Source: Metallyticus violacea (lineage: Eukaryota > Arthropoda > Insecta > Mantodea > Metallyticidae). Taken from it: a DNA stretch of 64,000 bases. The stretch covers positions 6,710,501-6,774,500 of the forward strand of contig CM060831.1 of assembly GCA_030762175.1 (NCBI GenBank), given 5' to 3'. The position numbers and the translations under genes were made by a program. The notes below the pieces were generated by a model, which saw nothing but the letters and a program-made list of their open reading frames with translations, was not told where the DNA came from and ran no database searches. The first letter of the stretch is position 1, and every line of letters starts with the position of its first letter. Positions 1-10,781 of this stretch are shown here, one piece after another.

Positions 1-77
1 CATATCCGGGACCCTCGTCGTTGAAGTGACCAGCTCCCCCAGCTATCAGCTCATTTTTCCTTTTGAGTAGTCAATGT

Positions 78-118
78 GTTTTTAACGCCCGTTTCTACTG
101 CTGAGGCACCACAGGTGG
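78..118 (-). mobile_element. SINE-A, 41-bp 5'-truncated 3' end
   Basis: This is only the last ~41 bp of SINE-A (the 3' motif ending in the reverse of GCGTTAAA), on the minus strand. It is flanked by a perfect 11-bp direct repeat, GTAGTCAATGT, at 67-77 and 119-129. That is the target-site duplication expected from LINE-driven target-primed reverse transcription. The truncation is therefore original to the insertion and not later erosion. Confidence 0.85.
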
Positions 119-129
119 GTAGTCAATGT

Positions 130-1740
130 ACCCTAACCATTTGCCGTTCATTGTTAGGCTAATAACTAAATATATTTTGCTTTTAAATTTTTGGGTTTCT
201 TCTCCCCTTATAATGCCGATACTCTTCCTTGTCGACCCTTTTTTAAAAATAGCCGCTTTGGTTTTCTCTACATTAACCGAGGTGTCCAAATACTTTTGAC
301 CGGTAGTGTACGTATGTCAAAACAAACCTTACAAAGCAGTGGTAGGTTAATTCATAAGAAAATATCCCATTAACTGAGATCCAAGTGGACAAACTGTTGG
401 CAAACTTGTTAAAAAGTTACAAGAGACTGAATCTTTCAATGACAAGAAAAGGGTTGCGTGTTCTTAAGGAAGAAAAGACATGAAATACAGGAATTTCCCA
501 TGCAAGCGCCAGCAATGTATTTCCGCTGAGGGACATTGTTTTCAACATCTCATATAATACAGGTTAGTGCTCAATTTTATGCTTTCAGTACAAATAAAAA
601 GTACGGAGTTTGTGCGCGGCTACCCAATTTCCCATTTTCCGGTTGTGCCGGCTGCATTTCTCCAATAAGCAGTAGAGCTCAAACGGGACGTAACTCAAAT
701 AACCTCAATGTAAAATGATTAAGTTCTAAAGCGGTTTTGAAGAACACATTTAGGAACGTGCCTCTAAAATGAAATTAGACGTTCTTGTGGTAGGTACCTC
801 TTTTTTCAAATGTGAGTCTCCTTTGACCTCAAAAGTTCAAATCGCCTACTATGTGCACAGCTTTGTCAGGGGCTGTACTAGACGCGCCCATCGAGATGTA
901 GTTACATTTCACGCAGGTGGAACACGAGTTGTGTTTTTGCTACTCCGCGCTTTATGAAAGGGCCAGTGATTGATGGTGGACCGCATGCAGTAAGCACCGT
1001 AATGTAAACACATTACCTTTGCACTTTCATTTGCTTTCTGCCTCCAAATGAACAGCCAGCGTTTCTTCCAAGTTGAAAAGGTTGTTTGTGTCCCAGGGAA
1101 ACACATGGCGCGGGTAACAGAAAAGGGAAAACCTGCCACTGAAAGGAATATCTGAGAGGTTTGTTCAAATTAAAAGCAGAAAAACATTATTTACAGAGAA
1201 AATATTAGTATTTGTGTTGTTTTGATATAGTTTAGAAGAAAGCCTACCGCTGACAGTATTTATTCATGCTGAAGGAGTGTACTTTGTAAATATTTATAAG
1301 AGCAAACATGGCAAATATATTTCAACATTGGCGTGCAGTGGGTTTTTCAATTACCGCAGCTACGCTATCACATTTATCATTTATAATATTGACTCCGTTC
1401 GGAAATGGAAAAAGAGGAGACAAGCAAAGGTTGTAATTCCCTGCTCTTTTCATCAAAAGCTGTGGTTAAAATCTTCCCGTCGGCAACACAACATTACAAC
1501 TGCGTTGCTTTGTCACTTTATCATGGTGTGTATGGCAACTGGGTCCATAGGCCCATCTGGTATTAAAGCCGGCACTGAAACGGAGTCTGAAATGTCTTTC
1601 ATTTAGGCCTGAGCCATGTTCCTTGGTCATCCTAACATTGTCTTTCGATATGCAAATAAAAAATTGTTATATCTTTTACAGGCATACTTTCTCGTGCTAA
1701 AATATAACTTTATGATAAATAGCTGTTTGCCACTTATGAA
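130..1740. other. Mostly unrecognised sequence, one R2 copy
   Basis: Apart from the R2 repeat listed separately I recognise nothing here. Short open frames occur on both strands (for example 909-1139 minus and 1277-1606 plus). None carries a known motif and several overlap one another, so I do not call them genes. Confidence 0.5.
440..600 (+). repeat. Dispersed repeat R2, copy 1
   Basis: About 100-150 bp resembles 46905-47095 in the same orientation. Shared blocks are GCCAGCAAT, then CCGCTGAGGGRCATT, then a CTTATAA/CATATAA stretch, and ATCTTATGCTTTCA. The two copies are clearly related but diverged, with small indels. I cannot assign a class: no coding motif, A tail or terminal inverted repeat is evident. 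Confidence 0.55.
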
Positions 1741-1747
1741 TATCTTG

Positions 1748-2226
1748 CAATTAATTTATTTATTTATTCTGGCAGAGTCAGGCCATCTCTGCCACTCTAC
1801 CAATCTAATAATAATTACACTAAATTATAGCGACACTATTATAATCACGACATTGACAACACTTGTACACATAAACCTATGTAAAACATGAAGTAGATAA
1901 ATAAATATGCTAATACATAAATACGTATACTAAAATGAAAAATATTAAATGAAAGAGACAAATAAAAAGAACAATAATAATACAAAAACTTTAACAATGA
2001 CAAATTACACATATATAAACCTGTGTAAATATTTTAATAGTGTTTAACGTCCGTTTTAACTACTGAGGCACCACAGGCGCTACACACTGAAGGTACATGA
2101 AATGAAATGATAAACTGAGAAATTACTTTTTTTTTTTTAGAAAAAAGGAAGAAAGCGTTCTAGGTTTAAGTTTAGGATATTTTCCGGGCGGGCATTTGCC
2201 ATTTATGAGGATTCAGGAAAACCTGG

Positions 2227-2270
<44 letters not shown>

Positions 2271-3835
2271 ATCAGGGAAGACGGTCCTGGTGGAAATCGA
2301 ACCTCGTACCTCCCGCTCACGAATTCGCGCCTTAATGACCTAAGATATCCGTGGCGGTATGTAAATCATGAAATTGAAAATAAATATACGAGCAAAACAA
2401 AAAATTAAAAACCCTTAAAAATACAAAGAAGGAGATAGGACATTTATGATAATAATAATAACAACAATAGAATGAATAATTCTGCAGCATGGTAAATCAA
2501 ACAAATGCATGTAATGTAACATAAGGAATATAAATTTAGAGAAATCGATTATGTCTAATAATATTAAACAATTTCTTAAGAAATGCTGTTAAGTTTGGCA
2601 GTCTCTGACATCCCGTGGCAATGCATTCCAGAGACGGGCAGTGGTTACTGTGAATGATGAGGTTAAGTGAAGTTCGGTGTAATGTAATAATGAGTACCTG
2701 CTGGGATTCCGAACCTGTGTTAAGATTATGAGAGGAAGATAGATTTTGAAAATGAGAAGATAGAAAAGATGTGTGGATAATTTTGAAAGACAGTGTGAGA
2801 CAATGAATATTTCTTCGGTATTTCAAGCTGAACCAAGTCAACATATCGAGGGAGAGTGTTATATGATCGAATAGATACACATCGTAGATGTAACGTACGC
2901 ACATATTATGAACACGCTGTAGGTTAGAGTTTAAGTCTGTGAGCTGAACATCGCAGTAGTCGAAGTGAGGCATCATCAGGGATTGCACCAAGATCTTTTT
3001 TAAGGTTCTGGGTAGGGACACGTTTATTCTGGTAAAGTGTGGATTAGAGAACTCACCTTCCTGCAGGTTTCAGCGAACGATTTTCCTAACAGAGATTATT
3101 GTCTATAATAACTCCAAGGTTTTTCATAGTCAGTGAAGGGAATTACAGTTTTATATTAATGGGAGGAATATTGCCTATATCTATGGTACTTAGCAATCGC
3201 TGTATCCCTTGCATGCAATTTTAAGGGATTAAGGCCAAGGCCCAGAGTACGCGGCTATGAATAAACTGAGTCTAGATCTTGGTTGAAGTTAGTGCGTCAT
3301 GAATATCGTTAGTTCGAGAGTGTATGTAAAGTTGTAAGTCATCGACACAGAGATGATATTTACTGTGGCTAATAGCACGAGATATATCATTCATGTACAA
3401 TGAGAACAACAAGAGCCCCTGGGGAACTTCTGCCTTCACAAACAGCCATGAGGAAGAGAGATTTCCAGAAACAACACGCTGCTGCCGTTCGCGAAGATAG
3501 GCGTTGAACACTGTCGGACATATTTAACACCTTGTAAGAAGTGAGCCCTGTGTCTACGGAACCAAAAGCTTCAGTCATATCAAGCAATGCAAGTAGTGTC
3601 TGTCTTCGTTCATCGCAGGTACCATGCATACCCTCACATATATTAAGCAGTACTGCGCTTGTGCTCTGGCATAATCGGAACCCAGTCTGATATGGATCAA
3701 GGTCATACTCATTTAGGTAATCAATCAGCTGTTTGTGTATCATGCGTTCAAGTGCTTTGGATAGCGTTGGCTATTGATCTTTAGGAGATTGGGGCGTTTA
3801 TAGTCTTTGTGCTTTAAAAACAAACTATTGCCAGA
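1748..3835 (-). mobile_element. Non-LTR retrotransposon relic (jockey/CR1-like LINE)
   Basis: Three minus-strand frames carry consecutive parts of a LINE reverse transcriptase. 3387-3743 holds the finger/palm start, with LLALLDMTEAFGSVD where active copies have a LLDFSKAFDSVD-type motif. 3272-3511 holds VPQG, LFSLYMNDIS and the catalytic box. 2536-3021 holds the thumb and C-terminal part, with PHFDYCDVQLTDL, RVHNMCVRYIY and the DHITLS block. The catalytic YADD box reads CVDD and the frames are shifted against each other, so the copy is dead. The tail appears to run on to a TTTA-type simple repeat at ~1750-1767, interrupted by a SINE at 2031-2359. Upstream of ~3835 the element is lost. The clade is inferred from motif style only. 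Confidence 0.75.
2031..2359 (-). mobile_element. SINE-A inserted in LINE tail
   Basis: A full-length copy on the minus strand: head ACCGCCACGG near 2358, degenerate B box GTTCGATT-type near 2300, body, and 3' motif at the 2040 side. TGTAAAT flanks it at 2024-2030 and 2360-2366 as a probable short target duplication. An A-rich stretch inside the SINE has expanded to 42 uninterrupted A at 2227-2268, where other copies have about six. It splits the LINE tail and so is younger than the LINE. Confidence 0.85.
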
Positions 3836-3874
3836 CCCATCTGACTGTCACTAGCAGGGTATGTACCTGCTTAC

Positions 3875-4160
3875 ACGGTCATTTGTTCATGTTCAAAATG
3901 ACAGCCATTAGTTATTACATACGCTCCCAGTCTTACGCAGAGGTCGCTACATGTTCTGCAGTAGCATTTCAGAAGAAATTTCAGTACAAGTTGCTCCAAT
4001 ATGTCTTCTGAAGTACTTGGTATATCCTTGTAGATAATATCTTTTAATTTCCCTCACAGAAAAAAATAATACTGTGTCAAGTCAGGACAGAGAGTTACCG
4101 GTTTATAGCTCCTTTTCATCCAATCCTATGATCTTGAAAGTTTTTGTTTGCGTGACGTTG
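3875..4160 (-). pseudogene. Tc1/mariner-type transposase C-terminus, decayed
   Basis: The minus-strand translation gives, across frames, a run matching the end of insect Tc1/mariner-type transposases often labelled with a DUF4817 domain. A FQDHRIG-type block (~4130) corresponds to the usual ...RWIGRRGP. Next come a degenerate SPDLTP..FFL block, then DIIYKDIPSTSEDIL, then the terminal C-x-x-x-x-G-x-HFEH motif (~3880-3960). Frameshifts and stops are present. No inverted repeats were found. Confidence 0.6.
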
Positions 4161-4399
4161 GTAAGGAGATAAAACACTTGACTGGTCTAGTAGAAATGCC
4201 AACAGCTGTGTAACGTTGTTAAGTAGAGGGCAAACACTTCGTGAAGCTACTATGACAGCCCAAAACACTGACACACCCAGCAGTATTCCTGAGGAAATAC
4301 AACGGCCTCCCCCACCAAAGCAGGTGACAAAACACTTCAAAACGCAGATGTGATATGCGAGTGTGAGTGAGTGAGTAACTTACAAATTGATGTGGGGTG

Positions 4400-5000
4400 C
4401 TACATGTTTGAATTGGTGATGTTCGACACGAGATAATTCTTGTTGAAGAAATGCAAGCAGACAAAAGGATAACTATAGACACTATAACTATTGATTGTTC
4501 ACAAGGCATTTGTCTACCTCATAATGCATGACACATTAGGTTTTCACAAAGTATGTGCACACCGTCGTCGCGGAAAGTCATGCTGACATTCTTACGGGAA
4601 ACTGCTCACCGCAGTCCAGCCTCAAGGACATACCGTGAACGCCGACTCCTACTCTTAACTTCCTTCGGAAACTTGGTGAAGACAATAAACGGAGGCGACC
4701 AAAGGTGGTTACCCCTGCATAACAACGCGCTTGTTCATACTGCCAACAAGGCAAACGAGTAAACGCTGCAAAATTTCAAGTGATAAGCCCTCGAGCATCC
4801 TCCGTATAGTCCCAAATTTGCTCCAAAGGACTTCCATTTGTTCGACCCTCTTCTTTCGGGTGAACATTTTCCCGACGGTGAAGCTGTAAAAAGGGAAGTC
4901 ATCGCGTGATTCCAACAGCAGCCAAAAGAAATTTATGCTGCTGGATTTTAGGGGCTTGTGAAACTATGGGGCAAGCGCCCCAGTGTATGGAGAAATTATG
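4400..5000 (+). mobile_element. Mariner-B relic, internally deleted
   Basis: Plus-strand remains of a mariner transposase. The helix-turn-helix side (VEEMQADKRITIDTI) runs up to the equivalent of the VCARWVPR motif near 4560. It then jumps directly to a KVMLTFLRET block (family AGKVMLTxFWD), so the segment with the first catalytic Asp is deleted. Then follow LLLTSFGNLVK, LHNNALVHTA (second catalytic position, HDNA changed to HNNA), HPPYSPKFAPKDFHLF (third Asp present) and AAGF-GLVK. The same family as 53168-54275, which keeps the region deleted here. Non-functional. Confidence 0.75.
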
Positions 5001-5095
5001 AGGAAAACTTCAAATCACCACTTTTATTTGTATAAGTTTTACATCCATTTGAAAATTACTTAATGGTTTATTCTCGTATTATAATGGAAATGAGA

Positions 5096-5150
5096 GTGTC
5101 GTTTGGGATAGAGCACTCTGAGACGAAATACATGGGTCGAACACCGAAAA
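5096..5150 (+). other. tRNA-like A/B-box fragment
   Basis: TTGGGATAGAGCAC resembles an A box and GGGTCGAACACC resembles a B box, ~40 bp apart. The arms do not fold well enough for a tRNA gene. A degenerate SINE head is possible, and so is chance. Confidence 0.25.
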
Positions 5151-5151
5151 T

Positions 5152-5583
5152 ATGCGTGAGAACCAAACGGAAGATCTTCCCCTCAGATTAGGTTACCATC
5201 TCCTCGGAGTTAAGAGCTCTCAAAGCTTGCAGTTTGTTCAAAGTGTTATCTCGCTGCCAAGACAAACATCCACCACCTGCCTGTCTGTCTGTCTGCACGG
5301 GAAATGTTGCGGAATCCAATATCGCTGGGAATTGGGGAAAACCTCCAAGATCTACACCCCTTCCACTCCTTTCAACAAACAAAACGCCCTGGTCCAACTT
5401 GCACAGCACTTTCCTTTGCTTGCGTAACGAACCAGTTCGCTAATATCCACAGATCAACTTAAACTGCTCCTTAAGGAAGTAGAACTTGGCGTAACACTTG
5501 AAAGCTCTCAAAATAAACATTACAGGTAAATAATTAAATATTAGCAGTCAAATTCTTAAACAAAATATCCAACTAGTGAAATA
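5152..5583. other. Unrecognised interval
   Basis: Overlapping open frames on both strands (5152-5427 plus, 5188-5409 minus) are slightly GC-richer than the surroundings and contain a short TGTC repeat. I see no domain, signal peptide or splice logic and do not call a gene. Confidence 0.4.
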
Positions 5584-6757
5584 CAGGGTGGGCCATGGGA
5601 ACCTGACGATTTTTAACTTACAATATGTTGGTAAATATGACTTATAGGTTGTAAAAATGACGTTAACGAATAGAGGACATTGTGCTTTTATAATGGAAAT
5701 ATTTTTGTTTGATGGTTACTAAGGAACACTGTGAAGTTATGGATATAGAATTTCCGAACAACTGCTTCTGCAACGAAGAAGAAATCACCAGGTTCTGTAC
5801 ACTATGAGAACACCACAAAACATCGAAAGAGTCAGACAGGCGGAGTAGAAGTCGCTCAATCAGAAAACATGCTGCTACCTTACTTTATCAAATACCATTT
5901 TGAGAGGAAATCTGCATAAAGATTTAAATTTTCACAATTATAAGATGTTTGTGATTTAAGAGTTAAATGGTTGTGATAAAGCAATTCGAATGACATTCTG
6001 TGAAAATTTTCTCAACGTCATCACTGATGATATGGTTCTGTTAATGAGTGATGAAGCACACACTTTCATTTAAATGGCACATGAACAAACAAAATGTTAG
6101 ATACTGGTCTGATTCAAATACACAGCAGTTGCATATTCGACCTCTCCATAGTCCACTTGTAACAGTCTGGTGTGGCATTGCCAGCTTTGGAATCATAGAT
6201 CCTTATTAATTTCTTTTTTTTAACAAAATGACAAAGCTGTCACAGTAACTTTCCGTCGATACATAGAAATGTTAGGGAACTTACTCCAGAGTTACAGCAT
6301 CTTGGAGTCGATCTTAACACATCTGGTTTCATCAAGATGGGGCTACAGCCCATACTACCAACGTGTTCACAAAGAAATGTTTCCAAATCATGTGATTTCC
6401 AGAAGAGAAGACTTTCCGTGCCCCCCCTCCACATGCTCCCTATCTATCAGGTGTGCTACTTCCTTTGGGGTTACTGATTTAAGTCGAAAGCGCACATTAG
6501 GAAACCAAGGGACATTAATACACTCATGGAGGCTGTACAGGAGGAAATCACAGTCATGGTGCAATCAGCGATACAGAATCTGCGTGGAAGATTGCAACAA
6601 TGTATTTTAAGTGATGGGGGTCATATAAAGGTGTGCTTTTTAGAAATTGAGGTCACATTCAATAACCCATCGTGATATGACAGCATAATATTTTATAAAG
6701 TATCTTATATTGCTAATTTTGCATGTTAAAGTCGTCAGGTTCCCATGGCCCACCCTG
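5584..6757 (+). mobile_element. Tc1/mariner-type element with perfect 26-bp inverted repeats
   Basis: The ends are perfect inverted repeats of 26 bp: 5584-5609, beginning CAGGGTGGGCCATGG, and 6732-6757. Each is flanked by the TA target dinucleotide (5582-5583 and 6758-6759). At 1174 bp the length is normal for a one-gene element. Inside, the plus strand shows a decayed transposase in several frames: TPQNIERVRQA (~5810), a DEAHFHLNGT-like catalytic block (~6050), ELQHLGVDLNTSGFIKMG (~6300), SKSCDFQKRR (~6390), an FFLWGY-like block (~6460), then LRGRLQQCI and GGHIK near 6590-6630. Many stops and frameshifts mean no active protein. The intact ends could still be recognised in trans. Confidence 0.9.
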
Positions 6758-6934
6758 TATAAGTATATTTCCTGTTTTCCAGAGCAAGATGGATGGCTAA
6801 GATGATAAGTTTATAATCTTACTGTGTATAGGGGTGCAATCACTGAATTTATGGCCATCTGTTTTATAATGTAGGATGTCCGTAATGCAATGTACAAGAT
6901 AGTTGTATCATTAGAAAAAAGCAACTCAAAACGT

Positions 6935-7500
6935 TTTCGTTCTTATTTGGTTCGGTCAATAAGTTTCGGGACTGATAATTTTGGGTAAGAAACGGAATAA
7001 AAATACAGGTATCATTTTTCAAGGTAATCTCAATTTAATTCAAAGCATTTTTCACGTCTCTAGATACACATTTCAATCATGCTAACAAAAGTTCGAATTT
7101 TTGTCTAGAAATTGCTGGAATGCAACTTCTTTTCGTTGATGGCATTGAGCTGTAGATAAGCATAGTCTGTTGTAACTTTGAAGTTTATTGTAAAAATTTC
7201 TCTGCAGTCACAAAAACTTCTCACCATATTTTTCTTGGACTGTTTGGTCTTGCTTTTTTCTAAGGAGTGTTTCACCCTTCTTATGCCATGCCATTGATTA
7301 TTTCTGAAAGAGATTCATAGGTCATACTTTTGTCCGCTGTGAAGACAGATTCCAATCTTGCCCTCTCATTACCACGGCAGAGGTTTAAAAACTTCTGACA
7401 ACATTCCACGCGAAATTGCTTTTGAATTGCTAAAAGAATTTGGCACACTTCACATACCTTAAGCAATGTAAATGTTGATGAAGGATGCTTAAAGTGTCAA
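6935..7500 (-). pseudogene. Mariner relic
   Basis: Minus-strand frame 7281-7466 gives RVECCQKFLNLCRGNERARL followed by VFTADKSMTYE. This is the mariner pre-catalytic segment and the first catalytic Asp region (VTGDE in active copies, here FTADK). Downstream fragments reach a terminal-repeat-like sequence GGTCAATAAGTTTCGGGA near 6953, which resembles the ends of Mariner-A. The opposite end is not visible. Decayed. Confidence 0.6.
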
Positions 7501-8324
7501 CCTTAAAGACATTTCATTTGTACTCGGACACCTTTTACCCAGAACTTCCCAACCGGCCAGCTGTCACGGGGGCTCTCTCTACCCAAACGTAATAATTTTG
7601 AAGGAATATGATGTGGAAGCATGGAAAGTTACCATATTTCTAAGTGCAGAGGTTCATTGCAAAAAGTTTCCCTGCTAAGGTTCTGTACTTCTGCAAAAAC
7701 TAAGAAAATAGCACCCACATGTATTATTAAACAACTCAACAACATGATGATTTTCCATTGAACTCAGCCCTAAAGTTAGAAGACGAAGATTTTGTACCTC
7801 CTTTCGCTGAATTCAAGTAAGCATGGCTTTTGCGTTTCTCAACGGACTCGGCTCCATCACATACAACCGTTTATTCAATGAACTTCATAGAGTGTTCTTC
7901 GAACCCGAAATAATCCCTGGAGACGTTTACCCCTGGGAAACGTTAAAACCTACAAAAATACTCCATAATATCCTGCAAGAACTGGAAAATAACATCCGGG
8001 AACTCCCATTTTCCATTTGGAAATTGCATCGAGCGATATGTACTTTCTTAAGGAGGCAAAAGCGCTGCAAACAAGAAGAAAGGCAGTTTCTGCATGTTTT
8101 CGTAATATGGAGGAGTAAATAACGTTTTAACCACTATATATCATTAATTGTACACCAATAGTACGTAATACTGCGACGGAATTGTACAACAAAAGTACAA
8201 AAGTACAAAAATGTTTTCGTATGCTTATTTACAATGTACTTAATGTATTTATGAGGACTTATCCTATGCTTGACTCCAGACCATTTACTATTTGATAAGT
8301 TGTGTAAGCCTCTGGTTTATCTCA
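7501..8324. other. Unrecognised interval with one 99-codon frame
   Basis: The plus-strand frame 7823-8122 is open for 99 codons and gives a charged, Glu/Arg-rich peptide without a motif known to me. No neighbouring exon, polyA logic or repeat match supports it as a gene. Confidence 0.35.
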
Positions 8325-8605
8325 CCGCCACGGGTGGCCGAGGTCGTTAAGACACGGACTCGTGAGCGGGAGGTCTGGGGTTCGAATACCGCCAGGACCG
8401 TCCTCCCTGACTGAGGTTTTTTCCAGGTTTTCCTCAGTCCTCATAAATGGCAAATAACCGGGGAGGTACCCTAAACTTAGGCCTGGAACGTTTCCTTCCT
8501 TAAAAATAAATCCTTCCCAATGTATCATTTCATCTCATGTATCACCAGTGTCTATCGCCTGTGGTGCCTCTGTATCAAAAACGAGCGTTAAACACCTTCA
8601 TTCAT
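8325..8605 (+). mobile_element. SINE-A, full length
   Basis: The head contains an A box (GGTGGCCGAGGTCGTTAAG) and a B box (GGTTCGAATACC). It is followed by the AGGACCGTCC junction, the CTGAGG..CCTCAGTCCTCAT body, TAGGCCTGGAACGTTTCC, and the 3' motif GCGTTAAACACC. Near-identical direct repeats flank it: TCTGGTTTATCTCA at 8311-8324 and TCTGGTTTAATCTCA at 8606-8620. Confidence 0.92.
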
Positions 8606-9386
8606 TCTGGTTTAATCTCAAATACTTTCTAAGCTAAAAGTTTCTCCCTAGAAGATTTTCCTACAGCTATAAACATAGCCTTAAGCCTAGCAAGCAGACG
8701 GTGCAATGTTTACCAAGGATTAAATCCTACATCATCGCAACACAAGATTTGTGACTTAAAAATTCTTCTGAAGAAACAGCACACACCTTGTCATAACTTT
8801 GTGCAACGTTCTTTTTAATTGTATTTCGTAATTTTGAAAACAAAAGTTTATTATAATGAATTCTTACCGTGGATCCTCCAACCAGAATAACAACCTTGTG
8901 CATCCCATGATGTGGATTCTTGATGCAGACTTTTTAGGGGGTGAACTCCTCTTATGTTTCCACTCCTTCCTTTCCATTTTGTTTCAGGCCATAATTATGC
9001 ACGTGGAGAGGTGCGGCAAGTAGAGGGACTAGAGCACATTTAAAACTCCATTCGCGTCTTTCGTGGTTTCAGAAAACATTTTCAAGATTGCTTGTTTTAA
9101 GATTTAAGAATATTCTTATTGATAAAAGAACATCTTTTGTTGTGAAAAATATATTGTTATAGTTTGTTTTCAAGAGAGGTTGTAGTTATGCAGACATTAA
9201 AGGGCATGACAAATATTGGTATGTTAACAATAGTTAAATTAAAATAAGTGTCAAAGACTTCAAAATTCATGCAAGTTTTAATGTAGAATCTGTCTTCACA
9301 AATGTCCACTCAAGTACCCCCTAAAATTTTAGAACCACACGTCACATCTTAAGAAGCTATGTTATTCAACCATGATCTACCCACCA
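8606..9386. other. Unrecognised AT-rich interval
   Basis: No repeat of the families seen elsewhere and no credible frame found on either strand. Confidence 0.5.
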
Positions 9387-9656
9387 CTTATAGTTCGGAT
9401 AGTGATGCTTTCCCTCGCAGAGATTGCGGGTTCGAACCCGGCCAGGACCGATGGATTTTTTGGGGCGTAAAAATCCTAAGTATGGCTTCCTTCGGAAGGG
9501 AAGTAAAGCCGTGGGTCCCGTGTCGTACATTTGCGGGGGAAAAAGAACCTCAAGCCTGAAAGAAATGCCTCTGAGTAAAATTTGTCAGCCGTTTCATGCC
9601 CTGAGTTGAATGGGAAGCTGATGACCCGAGATGTTAAAGAGTGTCCATAAAGACAA
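9387..9656 (+). mobile_element. SINE-B, longest copy
   Basis: The tRNA-like head has a B box GGTTCGAACCC (9429-9439) followed by GGCCAGGACCGATGG, the junction it shares with SINE-A. The body holds a hairpin-forming GGCTTCCTTCGGAAGG (9484-9499), then AAGTAAAGCCGTGGGTCCCG, and ends GATGTTAAAGAGTGTCCATA. The 5' limit is uncertain by ~20 bp. The A box is weak. This is the reference copy for the truncated SINE-B pieces at 36492, 39391, 53891 and 60496. Confidence 0.85.
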
Positions 9657-9858
9657 GGTTTTTTATGAGCGAGCCCTAGCTGGTTAGTCACCGCATAGAG
9701 GAGGTAGCAAGCCTGCTTGCTTACTTGTTGACATTGCTGACTGACCCAGTCGTAGTGCAGCTGTTCCAGGGCGCGTGTTGTGTTGTTTCTCAATTCGACA
9801 GTATACATAAATGTATTACGCCTCGTGTGTTTAGAGCGGCACAGCGTGTCTTTATGTG
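9651..9858 (-). repeat. Repeat R3 copy 1 (transposon 5' end)
   Basis: CATAAAGACA occurs at ~9654-9663 and inverted at ~9848-9857, suggesting a short element with terminal inverted repeats. On the minus strand it carries a start codon and MYTVELRN at 9808, the first residues typical of one group of insect Tc1/mariner-type transposases. 13062-13150 is a diverged second copy in the opposite orientation. Probably a deleted non-autonomous derivative. Confidence 0.5.
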
Positions 9859-9954
9859 CTATTCATATATCTTAACTCAGTGGTGAAAGAATCATAGAAC
9901 CAATCTTTTTCAGTGTATAGTTGATTCCGTTACTTATGAGAATGCCATACTGAC

Positions 9955-10275
9955 CCCTCATGCAATTTTTTCTACAGGATTTTGCTACTGCTCACACCTC
10001 GAATAATTATATGACAGAAATTCGCAAAGTGTTTCCAAGAGTTATTATTTGCGATATGTGGCCTCTTCGGTCCCCCGATTTTACAGCCTGCGATTGCTAT
10101 GTCTGGGGCAAATTAAAAAAATGCCGTGTATGAAAAGACGAACCCGCACACTATACAAAAACTCAAAGATAATATTCGTCAGAAAATTATCTGGATTTCT
10201 TAAAATTAATTACAGCTAGTAATGAATTATTTCCTAAAGATGCGCCAAAAATGTGCGGAGAATGAAAACGGGCAG
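9955..10275 (+). pseudogene. Tc1/mariner-type transposase C-terminal half
   Basis: The plus strand reads FLQDFATAHTSNN (second catalytic Asp: QQD..TAHT in active copies), then MWPLRSPDFTACDCYVWGKL. That carries the DLxPCDFxLWG motif just before the third catalytic residue. After it come TNPHTIQKLKDNIRQKI and a KMCGE terminal block. One frameshift lies near 10125. The N-terminal half is not upstream. R3, which carries an N-terminus of this style, lies just to the left but on the other strand. Confidence 0.7.
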
Positions 10276-10429
10276 TTTCCCATCTCATCTGAAAATTTGG
10301 GAAATAATCAGTCTCTTAAATTGATTTGTGTATTGTATGGTTTCCCTTTCGCTAATAACAGAGACACGACTGGCTGACCAAGGCAAAACCCTCCAGCGAA
10401 TAACAAAACTGATAGCACGGTATTTCCAA

Positions 10430-10735
10430 TGGAAGGAGAACTTCTACAAACAGAAAGGTGTGCCATGGGAAGTCTTTTCAAAGTTAATTTTTAGGAAAAA
10501 TCTTTATAGATAGAGAACATATGGCAACTTTTATGACTGTAGACAAAATTTGGATCTACCACCATATTCTGGGGACGAAACAATGACAAAAACATTAAAT
10601 TACAAAGGTGAAAGTGCACCGAAAAAAGCTAAATGTTTTGTTGCCAGAAAAAGTGATGGCGTTTGTCGAATGAAGAGATTATCTGTGCTGTAAATGAATA
10701 TTATGCACAGTTCGATTTTTCTACGGGAATTAAAA
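10430..10735 (+). pseudogene. Mariner transposase fragment ending in an A tract
   Basis: Plus-strand pieces of a mariner are visible in two or more frames: a VDKIWIYHH block (first catalytic Asp region, VDETWIHHY in intact relatives), then GESAPKKAK. The latter is the conserved linker before the AGKVM segment. The fragment is cut by an A-rich run, 17 A then G then 10 A, at ~10733-10760, directly before the next element. Confidence 0.6.
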
Positions 10736-10781
10736 AAAAAAAAAAAAAGAAAAAAAAAAAGGAATCTTGCTGAACCAAATA

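Noticed and set aside
5152..5443. Overlapping frames on both strands as an exon or gene
   Set aside because: No splice signals tied to a second exon, no motif, and antisense overlap suggests base-composition effects.
7823..8122. 99-codon plus-strand open frame as a possible gene
   Set aside because: No domain, homologous repeat or gene context. Frames of this length occur by chance in 64 kb on six frames.
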